A stretch of 64,000 nt of DNA, from assembly GCA_947095585.1 (NCBI GenBank), contig OX352765.1, forward strand, positions 20,173,254 to 20,237,253, read 5' to 3'. Position 1 is the first letter of the stretch. Each line of letters opens with the position of its first letter. The position numbers and the translations under genes were made by a program. Below the pieces are notes generated by a model. That model saw only the letters and a list, made by a program, of their open reading frames with translations, had not been told where the DNA came from and made no database searches. The stretch is from Nephrocerus scutellatus. Taxonomy: Eukaryota; Arthropoda; Insecta; Diptera; Pipunculidae. Positions 21,430 to 33,059 of the stretch are shown piece after piece.

Positions 21430-21678
21430 AGTGACTACACTATAGTATATTACATAATGAGCGAGGAAAGTGGACGGATAAGCACTTTTAAGCGAGTAAT
21501 GTACGCTATTTTTCACACGACCAAAATCAGTTTTTCTGCTAAACCGGTTATGCGCTATGCAAAATTACTCTTGGAATGTGTGTTCGCTGTGACTGGAGTA
21601 AATAACAAAAGTATATTCTATCTTAAAACACTAGTGTGGATAATGTCTACTTTCGAGGGAGGTTATAGCGCAGTCACT
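21430..21678. mobile_element. MITE-like insertion in the LINE
   Basis: The ~249-bp block interrupts LINE L between its thumb-side region and RNase H. Its ends are imperfect inverted repeats: AGTGACTACACTATA on the left, and AGTGACTGCGCTATA when the right end is reversed (13 of 15 match). A diverged relative lies at 48305-48625. It has no coding capacity. The exact right edge is uncertain because the homology with the second copy runs about 12 bases further (TTTCGTGTGAAAA). Confidence 0.65.
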
Positions 21679-22739
21679 TTCGTGTGAAAATGCTTTTGCT
21701 CTACCGTCCATGAAACAGCCTATCTTGCTCATACGTATCTTGGTTTCTTCAGATTTGCTCTCTACCACTATATGTAGTCGGAGTAGCCCAAGAATTTCCT
21801 CCATACCCGCAGTGGAACAAGTTCTCATGGCCCCTGTAATTAAAGCACAGACCAGTCTCTGCGCAGTTTTTCCTATTTTCATCTCGTGGTGTTAAGCATG
21901 GTTCTATTCGCCCATGCCACTTCTTTATTAAAAATCATTGGAATAACTATCATGGTATAAATCCAATGGGATGTACACTTCTGAGATTTTCCTGCCACCC
22001 TTCTGCAAACTATAAGTGCCCTTTTTGATTTTTGCAGCACGGCCTATTGGATTTTATTCCATTGCAGTCTACTATCAAATATCAGTCCAAAGAATTTAAC
22101 CACTATTCTGATAGTAATCTCTCCTCCATTTAGGGTAATCAGGTGCATTCGCCCCAGCTCCCTTCTATTGGTGAAGGGAACCATTGTGGTTTTGTTTGGG
22201 TTTTATCACCGACTATGGTCTACGTTTTTCTGGTAGGCAGCATCTCGCACATCCATTTAGTGATTGTGCTGTCTACTTTCTTTCTCTGCAGAGCATTTCT
22301 TATCGCCTCATGAAATGCGTTGTCGAATGCGATTTCCTTACTAGCAAGGGAACCCTCTATACTTTCCCACAGCTCACACAGTGAGCTCTCCGTAGGTCTG
22401 CCCGCTCTGTATGCATATTGACTGGAGTGTATTGGTTCTCTACTGCACTTCCGAGCTTACGTAATAATCGATAGTCTTTAGAACGATCGAAGTTAGACTA
22501 ATTAGTCTGCAGGATTTGGGATGGGTGGAATTTTTCTTACACACTTTCAGTGTGAATACTACCACTACTGTCCTTCTCCAGATTGTCGGTATATATTCAA
22601 GTGCTACACTGCTTCTTATTATTCCCAAGTGGTGTGAAGGGGATTATCTAATCCAGCTTGAATGACTACAGGGATTACTCCGTCCACACTCGCTGATTGT
22701 AGGGTTGGAAACTTTTTATTGCCCAACGAAATTTTGTTT

Positions 22740-23012
22740 AGTGCAGATCTTCGAGGCTAGCTTCTCTGCAAGTGCACAGCCCCCTCTCAACAACGTAAGC
22801 TTTATTTGGGAGTTTTATTTGACAATGAACTAAACGATCCAACTAACACTGACATTAGTATAGCCTCTTGCGCTTCATACGAAACTCCGAATAGTTCAGC
22901 GAGTGGGCGGGAAAAATGTTCTCTATCCATGTGGTATCTCAATGGACCATTACTGGTCTAAGTGTGTCGTCTTTTCCACCGACAGCCACCCTAACCTAGT
23001 CTAACCTAACCT
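22740..23012 (+). mobile_element. LINE 3' end, plus strand (tentative)
   Basis: The block ends CCACCCTAACCTAGTCTAACC and TAACCTAA, matching the CCACCGCAACCTAACCTAA terminus of the minus-strand family K LINEs at 10020 and 50985. Upstream no clear ORF survives. I read it as a 3' UTR of a related LINE in plus orientation. Confidence 0.4.
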
Positions 23013-23019
23013 AAGATAG

Positions 23020-23785
23020 TCACATTTAAAAATAAGATGCGCTCTCGCTCAACTGATTACATTCATAAAGAAGATTTTTTCTTCTAAAAATTGCTTCGGG
23101 AAATTACGGGCACATTAACTTAAGAATGGGATTTTGTTAGTTGGGATTTTGAATTTGAGAATTTGATTTTGGGATAGAGTACCCAATTCAGTTTTCTGTT
23201 GTCTTATAGTACTCGTAGTATGAAAAATTCCCACTGAATGGAACACTGATGGTTTACTTTTGAAAGATAGTGTTCGAGCCTCTCTCTCTGCTGCCGCCTG
23301 CCACTGGATGTTAATAGATTAGAGTAATTTACGAGCAGAAAATTTGATAATTTTGATTATTTACGTTACGTTTTAGTTGGTCGGTTTGTGATAATAATAG
23401 TTTATGTACGAAAATAAACTTTTTGGTTATTAATAATTAACGGTGAGTCAATCGGTTATTTGGTTTGATTTAATGTATTTAACATTTTGAGTTCAAATAT
23501 TTCCTATACACATAATATGTATTTATAGCAACTATTTAAGTTGGATTCTGCTGATATACATATACGTTCAAACGAACGAAAGAGTCATCTTTTGCATTTC
23601 TCAGGCTGGCTAGTAAGAACGAATAACACCAACACGTCCAAAACTCTATACGCGGAAGCAAATAAACAATTTGCCACATGAAAAAGCTAGCGTTTACCGA
23701 TTATTAACAAAAATATTGCCCTTTTAAACAGAACAAGGTGCTCAGTAGAATTCTGAAAAGCTATTAAACTTATAAATGGTACATC
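23020..23785. other. No gene seen
   Basis: AT-rich unique DNA without motif. Confidence 0.5.
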
Positions 23786-23789
23786 TCAT

Positions 23790-24000
23790 TAGGTTTGCAA
23801 GCAGAACAATTGAAAAACCACTTCTCAAATCTGCTCAACGCAACACAAATCTCCCAGCCTTTTCAATATGCAGCGCCTTACTTTGTCAACGAACTCTTAG
23901 ATGCGACGATAATTCTAGATGAGGAACAAAATGTAAATGAGAACGCAAAAAACAAAAAAGCCCCAGGAGAGGAGCGTATTTGATTTGAGTTTTATAGGAA
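23790..24000 (+). mobile_element. LINE fragment, linker before the RT domain
   Basis: The frame reads QAEQLKNHFSNLLNATQ and ends NKKAPGEERI, then, after a stop, FEFYRNCEFL. The NKAPGEDRI..EFYK pattern marks the entry to RT domain 1 in several LINE clades. Only ~70 codons remain and the clade cannot be fixed. Confidence 0.55.
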
Positions 24001-24004
24001 TTGT

Positions 24005-25330
24005 GAATTCCTATCAGACTATAGACAGCTATATAAAAGTATAACAAATAACAATTAGCATGTGACATAACAACAACCCTGCCAGCGCTCATGCCTTTGC
24101 TCTATGTAATGTTTACTTTATAAAGCAGATTATTCTCAATGGCGGCGTTATTGTCTTTTTTCTGAGCTTTCATTATTACCAGTTTTTTCGAAGCTTATGA
24201 AATTATTGCACTGCTCAACAATACGCAACATTCTAACGTATAGTTACTTAAACAATTAATGGAATCGCTTATTCAGATTTCAGTGTCCCCAACCTAAGCT
24301 AAAGCCATCAGTATTTTTAATTGTAACTTTATGCTCATGTGTCATATCTCTTCTATACGTTAAGCATCCCAGTTTCAGCACTTACTTCCCCAATTACGTT
24401 TATACAATATACAAAGACAGTAAAATTTACAGAAAATTCTGACAACTTATTTGTCCCACTACAATAATTGCAAATATATTGATAAAACAAATGTTTTTGT
24501 TTATCTTCTTTTTCACAAATTCCTATATCATGTTATTTTAAGTTTGGAACAAACCTTTTTTTAAATTGGTTCCAACCTGACTGTTCTCGTATGCATATAG
24601 CCTTTTTGTTTGACAGGGTCTCTTCTAAACAAAAGAGCATCTTATTCCTGCAGTCGGCATTTTTCTTTTCCGCGTCATCGTGTACTACATACAAAATAGC
24701 AACTAACTGCCATGTCTATTGATTATGACACACATTATATTTTTGTGATCTGTGCTATTCCACTGAAATATAGGTGAAACTATATCCTACTGAAAGCTTT
24801 TTCCTCCTTGCCTCCTTTTGAATATAGGTACTATATAACAGCATGGAGAACTTACGGCTATGCCCTGACGTCATTGATGCACATTTGTCGGCCGGTGGCT
24901 GAGCTGAATGCCGCACAAAAAAAAAAACACTTTCCAGGTTGTTGTATGACATTGACCCAGTTCCCAGTTGTACGAGAACATCTGACGCTGACGTTGACAC
25001 AACAACTAATGTATTCACATAAAAAGGATACTTCTTAGACTCTGTTACGTATGTATGGAATAAAAAATGCATTTGTAGAACAATTTGTATTTAGTTATTT
25101 TAGTCGCCGATACATAATATCATGATGCATTCATGCACATGTTTGTTTAAACACACAGACTTTTATCATTTCGTCGGTGCTAATTAATTTTCCATGGTTG
25201 CTGTAGACTGAAAATGTTAATTGTTACCTGCCTAGACGCCATCCTGTGCAACTTACTTACAGCTGAGAAGTATGCCTTCTTTTGAATTTTCGTTGAATCG
25301 AAATTTTAATGCTTACCTTAAACACAGGAA
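24005..25330. other. No gene seen
   Basis: Unique AT-rich DNA. Open frames on both strands at 24755-25072 overlap each other and lack motifs. Confidence 0.5.
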
Positions 25331-25339
25331 ATAAGAAAA

Positions 25340-25560
25340 TAAATAAGCTTGGTAGGCAGGACTGCCTAGCTCGCATAGGAGAAGACGATTTATGCGGTAC
25401 GATTTATGGGACACGACACGTGGTCGGCCAAGCATATATAGCCTTCGCTGGAAAATGGCAAACTGAATGACATCAGTTGGAAATATGGACCGGTGGAGAT
25501 ATTTTTTGCGGGAGGCTAGAACCCGACCCCGGTTGCAAAGCTAAATATACTGGTGACTAT
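25340..25560 (+). mobile_element. RTE-like LINE C-terminal tail
   Basis: Frames give KLGRQDCLARIGEDD, GTIYGTRHVV and then MDRWRYFLREARTRPRLQS with a stop. This is the usual end of RTE-like ORF2 (RLRW.GH.ARM...GTRPRGRPS...DRW...L.EA.T.PGL). Frameshifts divide the parts. A minus-strand relative of the last segment lies at 30685-30780. Confidence 0.7.
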
Positions 25561-25659
25561 ACACAAATTCTGGACAATTTATTAAAACACGAGATTTGGG
25601 AATTTCTTCGAAGGTGGACCCTGTCAAGTGTTTGACTTTTTTAAAATATGGCGGTTATT

Positions 25660-25860
25660 TTTTTTTAAGGACGCTTCTATTTGAAATTCGAATATCTCAT
25701 TATTATAGACTCTCCGGAATCTTCCTTCTTCACATACGGAGCCAACAATGATCCCTAAGACATTACTCTCGAACGTATAGCTAAGAAGTTAGTGCACCCA
25801 AGTCTCTGATCCATTTGTAAGTACCGGTATGTCGATTGTTATATTCCTTTATTTGTAGAA
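25660..25860 (-). mobile_element. RTE-like LINE fragment, opposite strand
   Basis: On the minus strand: IDIPVLTNGSETWVH, then SNVLGIIVGSVCEEGRFRRV and YNNEIFEF. This is the PVLTYGSETWVL...ERKVLRRI.GPVCEEGRFR..YNDEIYE block of RTE-like elements. It is inverted relative to the adjacent tail at 25340-25560, so the two are separate or rearranged. Confidence 0.7.
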
Positions 25861-26021
25861 ACTGGAGAGACTAGACTGACTAAATTAGGCATTGTTGGCT
25901 TCAAGCAACTGTGTTAATTCTCTAATAACCAAAATTATACTTAATTCCACGATAAAAGCTAAAAAATAAAAACACATGCGAACCATGATGGATTGATGGA
26001 TGATTGGATGACTTCAAAATT

Positions 26022-26172
26022 TTAATAGACATTGTTGTCATCGAAAATACACATGTGTGCAAAGTTTTAATAAAGTCGGCCTTGGGAAGTGGGTTAAAAA
26101 TTTATCGCAAGATTCCACCACAAACAGACAAACACACGGGCACGCGAAGTTAATATAGAGAATTTAAAAATT
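26022..26172 (-). repeat. Dispersed repeat H1, minus copy
   Basis: On the minus strand it begins TTAAATTCTCTATATTAACT and continues TCGCGTGCCCGTG, GAATCTTGCGATAAATTT, ACCCACTTCCCAAGGCC, TTTGCACACATGTGTATTTT and GATGACAACAATG. The same series starts at 57102 and 59500, and a bare start lies at 53223. The shared left end beginning TCTATATTAA suggests a defined terminus, as in Helitron-like repeats. Confidence 0.65.
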
Positions 26173-26334
26173 TTATAAATTAAATATATAAATTAAAGGA
26201 CCTACTACTCTGAGTACCGTCCGATCATCGACATTGAGCAGAATTCGGGTTGGTTACTCTTAAAATAAAATTGTGGCTCGTTATTATGGAAGATATCGGT
26301 TCGAGTTCGAGTTTTATATCCTCTTGTTGAGAAA

Positions 26335-27470
26335 GCTTGAGAGGCAACCACTTCCCCGACTGGTGGAAGAAGGAAATGTTTGTCAAGCTTTCTAAAAAAT
26401 GGATGTAGTGCGAAAACTAAAGAGACCACATTAAAACCGTGCAGATCATTATTGAATAGTGCGTTGAATAACGGTCACCAATTAACTTCCTGTTTACTGT
26501 TTTTGGAAAGCCTTTCGACAGTATCAACAGACAGTTTATCTGGCTTGCCTTGCGCAGGAAAGGTATACCCGATAAACTAATAGCTATTACCAAAGCAACA
26601 TATGATGGGTCAAATGTCATTATCTGTTGTAGTTGTCAGAGGAATTTGAGATCCTAAGTGACCTCAAAGGTTGAAAAGGTTGCATTCTATCGCTGATACT
26701 TTCTTATTGAAGATTAGCGATGTGCTTCGCGCAGCTTTGTCTACTGGAAACGGCGGAATTCGTTAGACTCTTCAATCTCAACTCAAACATCTGGACTACA
26801 CTGAAGACGGGGCAGTTTACTTTCTCACAGGATTATGAATCCACACCAAATGATAACAAGAGAGGGAGGAAAACGACGTGTGGTTGAAGATTAACACTGC
26901 AAAACCAAATGCATCAACCTCGGTACTAACTCAATAACTAAAGTTAGTATTTCTGGAAGACCGGTAGAGAGAGTAAAGAGTTTCCAATATCTTGGGAGTA
27001 TTATCTCGTCTGATCGGCAAAGCAAAGTCTGCGTTTGGAATTATGTCCAAGATATGTCATAGCAATGCAATCAGCTTAAACACCAAGCTAAGACTGTTCC
27101 TTTGAAATGTCGAAGTACTGCTGTATGGGCGCAGTATTTGGAAGTTGACCGTTACTATAAAAAAAATCAACGTTCGTTACCTACGGAACATCTAAAGGGT
27201 TTTCTGGCCCAATCGTATCTTTAACGAACATCTTTACAGAGAAAAGATCCGGAACCAGTAGGTGCAGCCATCAAACCAGGAAAGTGACAGTGGATTGGTC
27301 ATACACTTTGAAAATGCGACAGGAGTACGGAGATACCAGGATCGCACCCCGATTGTAGAGTCCGTATATGATGATGATGATGAGCCCTTATTCTTAACTT
27401 ATTTTGTTGGTTTAATTAACCTTCTCCTTGTCATCATAGAACGAATTGAATGAGGGTTTACTTAACCCGC
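26335..27470 (+). mobile_element. LINE family N, RT and C-terminal region
   Basis: Frames give DWWKKEMFVKLSKKWM (domain 1), VFGKPFDSINRQFIWLALRR and KGIPDKLIAITKATYDGS (domain 3), then KFCINLG-like remnants, ERVKSFQYLGSIISSDRQS, TVPLKCRSTAVW, INVRYLRNI and, at the end, WIGHTL with a degraded NPQG/GRP tail. The 3' end has a GATGATGATGATG tract at 27368-27382. The ORF has many stops, and the catalytic region is missing in a gap near 26650-26900. Confidence 0.75.
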
Positions 27471-27479
27471 TTGAGGGTT

Positions 27480-28120
27480 TTTTTTAAGTAAACAGTTCGG
27501 CATTGGTTACATTGATCAGCATTTGCTATAGTTTACAAATCGGCTCGAAGGTCATTGTCATTAATTTCAAACAACAAAAGCAACAAAAGAAAACGTATTA
27601 GGCAATTGATTAAAAGTATTTATTTCTAAACAAGTTGTATCGTTTTGTAATTTGCCTGTACTTGTACGAGGTAGCCGATAGCTAATTCGCGTCGTGTGAC
27701 AAAGAGAATCGCATTCCGTGCGCCATTTGACCTCAGGCTGACTGTTTTAGGCGAATATCACCATTTATTTCGCGACACCTGAACACCATTCAACAACAAA
27801 CAAACAAATAAATTAATAGAAAATGCTATTGCCATTGAACACAAGGAATATTTGAAATATTTTGTTATTGTGGAATTTTTCTCCAAGGTGTGAAGTGCAA
27901 TCGCTGTCGCCCGCCAATGCGACATCTTCCGACATAATTCACCAGCAGCATCGAAATCGTAGGAGACTGAATGAATAGATAATTGCATATTCCCGCATAA
28001 ACAAGTGTTTCATTGGAGGAGTTTTCCTATAGCTGTGATAGGGAAGTGATGTGTCACGATTTATGGCGATTACTACCGGGCTGGCTGTCTGGTCTGGCTC
28101 TGACCTGGTGTTGCTGTTGT
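27480..28120. other. No gene seen
   Basis: Unique DNA without recognised features. Confidence 0.5.
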
Positions 28121-28124
28121 TACA

Positions 28125-28455
28125 GCGACTACTACTCCACAGAAAGTATAGAATCAGTTATGGCAAATCCTTGACTATTGAGGAAGTTGCCACTTGGAAT
28201 GGACAAAGTTAGAAACGAGCGTTGAGAAGGTGAAGATGCTGCTGTATACTATGTGGCGCGATTGTGCGCCTAATTACTGTAATTTTCTTAAATTATATAC
28301 AGAATTGGTTTATGTTAACGATAATACGGTGAAAACCGTGCTATTGAAGGCATCTAAGCCTGATGGTAGTGAACAGGTCTTCAGCTTCGACCAAGTCTAG
28401 AATTCTGTTGTGTCGCGGAAGCAATGATTCTGAAGATATTTTCTTTGAAGACTCT
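28125..28455 (+). pseudogene. Unidentified coding-like fragment with frameshifts
   Basis: After an acceptor-like TTGCTGTTGTTACAG the first frame reads KYRISYGKSLTIEEVATWNG. A shift then gives KLETSVEKVKMLLYTMWRD, CAPNYCNFLKLYTELVYV, NDNTVKTVLLKASKPDGSE and QVFSFDQV. A further shift gives LLCRGSNDSEDIFFEDSRD before a stop. The residue mix looks protein-like across all three pieces, unlike the surrounding DNA. I recognise no family. It may be a dead exon, a retrocopy or an unknown transposon gene. Confidence 0.35.
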
Positions 28456-28459
28456 CGGG

Positions 28460-29330
28460 ATGCTTAAAAGATAAATATGCAGTTAGTTTATGATTATTAT
28501 GAACGGTAGTAATTGGTGCGATAATTTTTATTTTAAATTCTTCTTCCTCTTATTGTTAGGCTAATGTTAGTTTTTTAAAGTAGTACAGCAGTACTACTTG
28601 GCTTCATTTTATTTCCTCCAGCTAAAAACCTATTTAAGTTTATAAACTACGTTTGTTATAACTTCGGTTTTAAATACAAACTTATTCAGAAAAATCAAAA
28701 ATTTTTATTAATTACCCGAAAAACATGTTCTTTCGACACTTCAGGCAATTTGTAGTCTAACCCTCTAGTATGGAAGTCCGACTGCAATTAAAAATTCAAA
28801 TTCAAAAATTTAATTCAATTAAAAAGCAGTGTACACTTTTATGTATTATTTTACAGATATTAAGTGCAGACAATGGTCATCATCATCATCATATTTTGCT
28901 CTATAACCAGCAGCCAATTTTCAATTTTGATTATTTCCGTAAATTTTATTTCAATCAATCGCATAATTTCGGTAGTTTTCAAGTAAAAGCAGAAAGTTTT
29001 AGGATTCCGGACAAAAAAAAATAAATTATGCCATCCATGGTTTTTGTAAAGGTACATGAACAATTAATGTGAACGATTTTAAATACAAATAACTCCGGCT
29101 TCCGGTATTTTAGAGAGAGGTAGAATAATGTAAGAAACACACATTGAAACAACAGAACATTCCAAAAACAATTTTAATTAAATTGTCTGTTCCCATCATG
29201 GTGTTGACAGAAGAGCAGTAGTTCATCATTTTAATTTTTTTAAAGGAAGACCTTAGTTTTTTAGATATTATAAAAAAGTGTAAAAAGTGGGCTTTAATAT
29301 TTCAAAAGGTACACTAAGCAACTATATAAA
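28460..29330. other. No gene seen
   Basis: AT-rich. Contains a CATCATCATCATCAT tract at about 28877-28892. No motif otherwise. Confidence 0.5.
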
Positions 29331-29334
29331 AAAA

Positions 29335-29742
29335 TGAATGAATTTCCGCTAATTAGGAGGAACCAAATGCGGAACGAAAATCATCCTTGTCAAAAGGCTA
29401 AATTTCAAATTTGCGAAAAATTTGCGATTAAGCAAACCCCAACCACCAATGCAGAAACATCTGGCAAAATATTTTAAAGCAAAGGTTGGAGTCATACTCG
29501 AAAAAAATATTGGAACAAAGACTTTTGAAGAAAGCGAAGAGTCACATATCTGCGCATACAATTACCAAAAGACCCCACCGGTCCTTGGGTCTTCACCGAC
29601 TACTAAAAGGCTTGGTTTTATTTGAAAAATGCCGATTGCCAAAAAAGTGTACCATATTTCACAAAACCGTCTCATCCAAAAGGCTTCATGCTATTTTTAG
29701 GAATATCTATTATTGATACAACAGTCCCCACTTTAAAAGCCT
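29335..29742 (+). mobile_element. Tc1/mariner-like transposase, N-terminal to mid fragment
   Basis: Frames give VKRLNFKFAKNLRLSKPQPP and MQKHLAKYFKAKVGVILEK (helix-turn-helix region), then SHISAHTITKRPHRSLGLHR and LLKGLVLFEKC, and then SHPKGFMLFLGISI. The last corresponds to the HPK.VMVW.GIS strand of Tc1/mariner cores. It ends where SINE-A sequence begins. A C-terminal piece of a similar element lies at 34700-35330. Confidence 0.6.
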
Positions 29743-29744
29743 TG

Positions 29745-29950
29745 TCTCTACGGTCTCTCATCTCCCGAATGTCGGCCAAAACGTCCGAGCGTAATAAAAA
29801 TGTCATAAGAAAGCTTCCTAATTCGCCCTTCGGATATGGTTTTAAATAGGAGGTCCCCTTATGCATATTTGTGCCAACACGTATGGTCGCGTAGAGCTAT
29901 GCCATGGACTGCAACGGCCTGTTAAGCCAAACATTAATTTTTATTATCTA
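29745..29950 (+). mobile_element. SINE-A, 5'-truncated copy
   Basis: It starts inside the body at CTCTCATCTCCCGAATG, continues AATTCGCCCTTCGGATATGG and GGAGGTCCCC, and ends GCAACGGCCTGTTAAGCC with an ATT-rich tail. The tRNA-like head with the A and B boxes is missing. Confidence 0.75.
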
Positions 29951-30229
29951 AATCTATTAGAATTTGAAGTATTTTCGATGGGCCTTTCATCAATTTTGGT
30001 TAAATTTAAGTTTGGAAGCCTCTTTTCTTTACATGTTGACTCATTTCAAGTTATTGGAAAACAGAACGTTGCTTTAAACAGCGAACCTGAACCTCTCTCT
30101 TCTTAGTATTTCTTTCCAAGCTACCTAATTAAAACGCTAATTGATCGTCATCCGAGTTTTTCGCTGCTAACGTTTTACAGAGGATTATATGTGATATCTT
30201 ATCTTATCTTATCTGTTATCTTACTTAAT

Positions 30230-30620
30230 TCATAACTTTCTAACAGAGAGTTTGGTATCGAGCTCTTTTTCTGATAATGGATGCCAGTGCAATCCATGTT
30301 AGCCTCCCTTATAGAAAACATTTATAAAGTTTTGACTCTGCATTTAACCGCATAAATGGTGGTATTCCAAAAGGCTCTCTTTTGTCTACGACACTATTTC
30401 CTATTTTTATAAGTAATCTCTTGTCTTCTACTTCTACTAATCCCAACAATTATTAAGCTGACAAGCTGTCTCACAGCTTTTAAAACATGTAGACTAGTTC
30501 ACTACTGTGCGTAACAAAATTTTAGACCTCGATAGCTTAACAAAATATGGAGGCTTCTTCTTCTTCTAAACGAAACTTAACTCCCCAGCCATTATCCATG
30601 AAATGAAGCATCGAGAAAAA
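30230..30620 (+). mobile_element. Jockey-like LINE (family J-related), RT palm fragment
   Basis: Translation gives RVWYRALFLIMDASAI, INGGIPKGSLLSTTLFPIFI, SNLLSSTSTNPNNYYADKL-like residues and SKRNLTPQPLSMK. These are the FDRVWH, G.PQGS.LSPTLF and YADD regions of the family. The YADD box is degenerate. It is more diverged than other J copies. Confidence 0.65.
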
Positions 30621-30684
30621 AATAGCAATTTTCAAATTCGTTAAAACGATATATTGATCCGCTGGAACATCGCACAAATGTTTC

Positions 30685-30780
30685 CTGTATTGTTACTAAT
30701 TTTTTGCAACCAGGGTCCTGTCCTGGCCTCCCACAAAAAATATCTGTATCGGTCCTGTTTTCAAGTCGAACTATGACCAT
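30685..30780 (-). mobile_element. RTE-like LINE tail, minus strand
   Basis: Minus-strand bases GATATTTTTTGTGGGAGGCC and ACCCTGGTTGCAAA match, with a few changes, the tail at 25495-25550 (GATATTTTTTGCGGGAGGCT, ACCCCGGTTGCAAA). Only the last ~30 codons are left. Confidence 0.6.
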
Positions 30781-30789
30781 CAGCATTAC

Positions 30790-32460
30790 TCAAAACATTT
30801 CTAAACTGCACCATGGGGCAATATCGCACAATTTATAGCTCGAGTTTATATTTTCCTTCATAAGTTTGTAATGCATGTTTAACTTTATCCTTCCGTTAAG
30901 CTACTGAGCCAAAGAAAATGGCGAAGTACATTATGTGGGAGTAATAGAGTCAAGCAATATTATCACCCAATAAACATCAACAGTAGTAGTGGACGCCCAA
31001 ACACATTTGTTATTAATGGAATCAAAGAAATTGTGTCCTAATTTGTATTCGGCATTCAGCATTCAATTTACCATAATAAACTACCGAGAAGCTCACTGTA
31101 GTAACATCACAACCTGTGCTCTAATTCAAGTGCACAATAGGTAAAGGCAACGCACGTAGGAGGATCATCTTCCGAGTGTCTTCCCAGTGGTTGTTTTCAT
31201 TAAAGGCAATAAAATAAATCATTGAACAACAACAAGAGTCTATCATGAAGTTTTTTATTAACTTTGGGTCTAGTGTTCGACAGGCAGTTGGACTCGCATG
31301 TAGAAATGTCTTCTGGAAATTGTCGGCTAACAACACCTACTACCTCATCGCTCCCAAGTAAATGTAAAACGCTTAAAAGACGCGTTGATAACGCATCTCC
31401 CAATAAACGTTAATCATTATTAGGGAATACAACACGAGGAGGTGTAAATACACACTTCACTGTCGGAGTGCAATGCTGATATCAGCTTAAACGAAACTAC
31501 TTATATACGGCGCGGCAGACGGTCGTTGGTTTTGATGGGATTGTCGTGGGCAGAAACTTTGTTTAAGCTTTCTTTCACTCGCCGTTAGACAGATTGGCTT
31601 AGAGCAGTTCAAGGGTTTTGAAAATAACTGTGATGACTGTGAACTCCGCAGTAATAATCATCTGCCAGAAAGTAGCAGTTTATCTCCTTCGTATGTTTGA
31701 TGAATAGGATTCGCGTATAATTCGGACAACAATTCATGGGTTCGGATTAACAGAAAGTGCGAAGATGAATTTGAGAAGTGTTAGTAATAAGAATAACTCG
31801 TATAAGGTTACTCAGTTTAACGTTGATTTACAACAAAGTCCTTCCTATTTTCGATAAGATTACATGAAAACTTATAATTTTTATGGGTTGGTATTTTTGC
31901 CACGTCCAATCCAATAATGCTGAAATTTTTCTGTATTTACATATTATTTCTGATGACAATGCAATAAATAAATAAATAATAAACAGATAAATAATCCAAA
32001 GTCAATGCATGAGTAGTATTCTAATATAAGTCCAAGTCACTCACTCAACCTTATTAAAATCATACAAAGTAGTACAGAAATTGCATTGATATTAGTGTCG
32101 ATTCGCTGATATGAATAGTTTTGGTAAGAAAGAGTTTGGTTGACGGAATGTGGTGCTGAATGGTTGTTTTTCTTCAAGGGATTTCAATGATAATTGACAT
32201 TACATTAAGCAATATAAACAAGAGGCCCGTTTATTCATATAACAGGCTGAGAGAACAGTTGTATTTTTCATAAAATATCATTCAAAATTGTGAACAAAAA
32301 GTTATAGTAGCAAGTAAAATACTGCACAACAATCAACTAATATATTTATATTTGTTTCAAACCAAGAAGGCATAGTATTTGGTCTTTTTAACTTTACTGT
32401 GTGTAAAATTTACTTAAATAAAGAAATAAAACTCAATAAAACAAACTATCGAAATTATTG
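30790..32460. other. No gene seen
   Basis: Mostly unique AT-rich DNA. Overlapping minus frames at 31121-31403 lack motifs. Confidence 0.45.
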
Positions 32461-32469
32461 TGGTAAAGT

Positions 32470-32730
32470 GAACGAGTGTAAGCCTATTCCTGCATATAAA
32501 GGACCATACGCAGTTACTATGGATCTGAATTTCGATCGGTACATCGCTAAGGATCTTCCAGATAAACCCCGAAGTGAGAAGCGCTGTGAGGTCAAGTGAT
32601 CATATGAAGCCAGGGTGCTGAATATTGGTTGGGGCGGTGATGCCACTAACATTAATTCGTCCAGTGAGGACGATGAGTCAAGAGAGACCGAGGTGTCACC
32701 GACAATGGTAACGTGGAATCAATAACCATA
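32470..32730 (+). mobile_element. LTR-retrotransposon Pol C-terminus remnant (Ty3/gypsy-like)
   Basis: The frame reads PIPAYKGPYAVTMDLNFDRY and IAKDLPDKPRSEKR, then after a stop a Ser/Asp/Glu-rich tail (SSSEDDESRETEVSP). A YKGPY.VT..L..DRY..KD.P segment is the end of the integrase region in Ty3/gypsy-type Pol proteins. Only about 90 codons survive, with one in-frame stop. The sequence after it may be LTR. Confidence 0.55.
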
Positions 32731-32900
32731 TGTATCAGCAGCACTTATACTTATAAAAAAGTCACTATCCACAATAAAAACACTTTCTAGACTGTATATA
32801 AAAGCGCATTCCAAATGACTTGGTTCTTTTTATTACAATTACAGAAGGCTATTTATGCCAACCTTTAAGGTGCACAGGATGATCAAAAAATCCTCCAGAT
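32720..32900 (+). promoter_or_regulatory. Possible LTR with TATA box
   Basis: TATATAAAAG lies at 32795-32804, about 85 bp past the end of the Pol-like remnant, where the 3' LTR of that element should be. No paired 5' LTR was found in the window, and the LTR ends cannot be set. Confidence 0.35.
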
Positions 32901-33059
32901 TTATTTCGCAACAGATTACAATGAAAATGTCATTATCAGTAGATACGTTCACTTCATTTCTACCGTTAACCATCTTTGGTAACCTTCCAAAACTGGTGTA
33001 ACGCTTTTCGTTATCTGAGTCATGCAATCTGAATGTGACAAGTCGAAATTGATTCATGC

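Larger units (their letters stand above)
20370..22650 (-). mobile_element. R1-like LINE (family L), RT to C-terminal region, interrupted
   Basis: Read from right to left: IPTIWRRTVVVVFTLK and SCRLISLTSIVLKTID (RT domains 1-2), NEHAYRAGRPTESSLCELW, SLASKEIAFDNAFHEAIRNA, RKKVDSTITKWMCEML, a degraded palm, TAQRLVCALITGAMRTCSTA, an insertion at 21430-21678, then RNase H (IKWYTDVSKKA, GVYGPRTKFYEAMG, FQAEVHAIERCAHF, ITTDSQAALKALDA), then a triplicated linker and a HDSCRLCRRKKPRGTF knuckle. RNase H acidic residues D, E and D are visible. The final one is lost. The element is non-functional. It is among the longest continuous LINE copies in the window. Confidence 0.85.

Noticed and set aside
24755..25072. 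Overlapping plus and minus open frames
   Set aside because: They mirror each other in compositionally biased DNA and show no motif.
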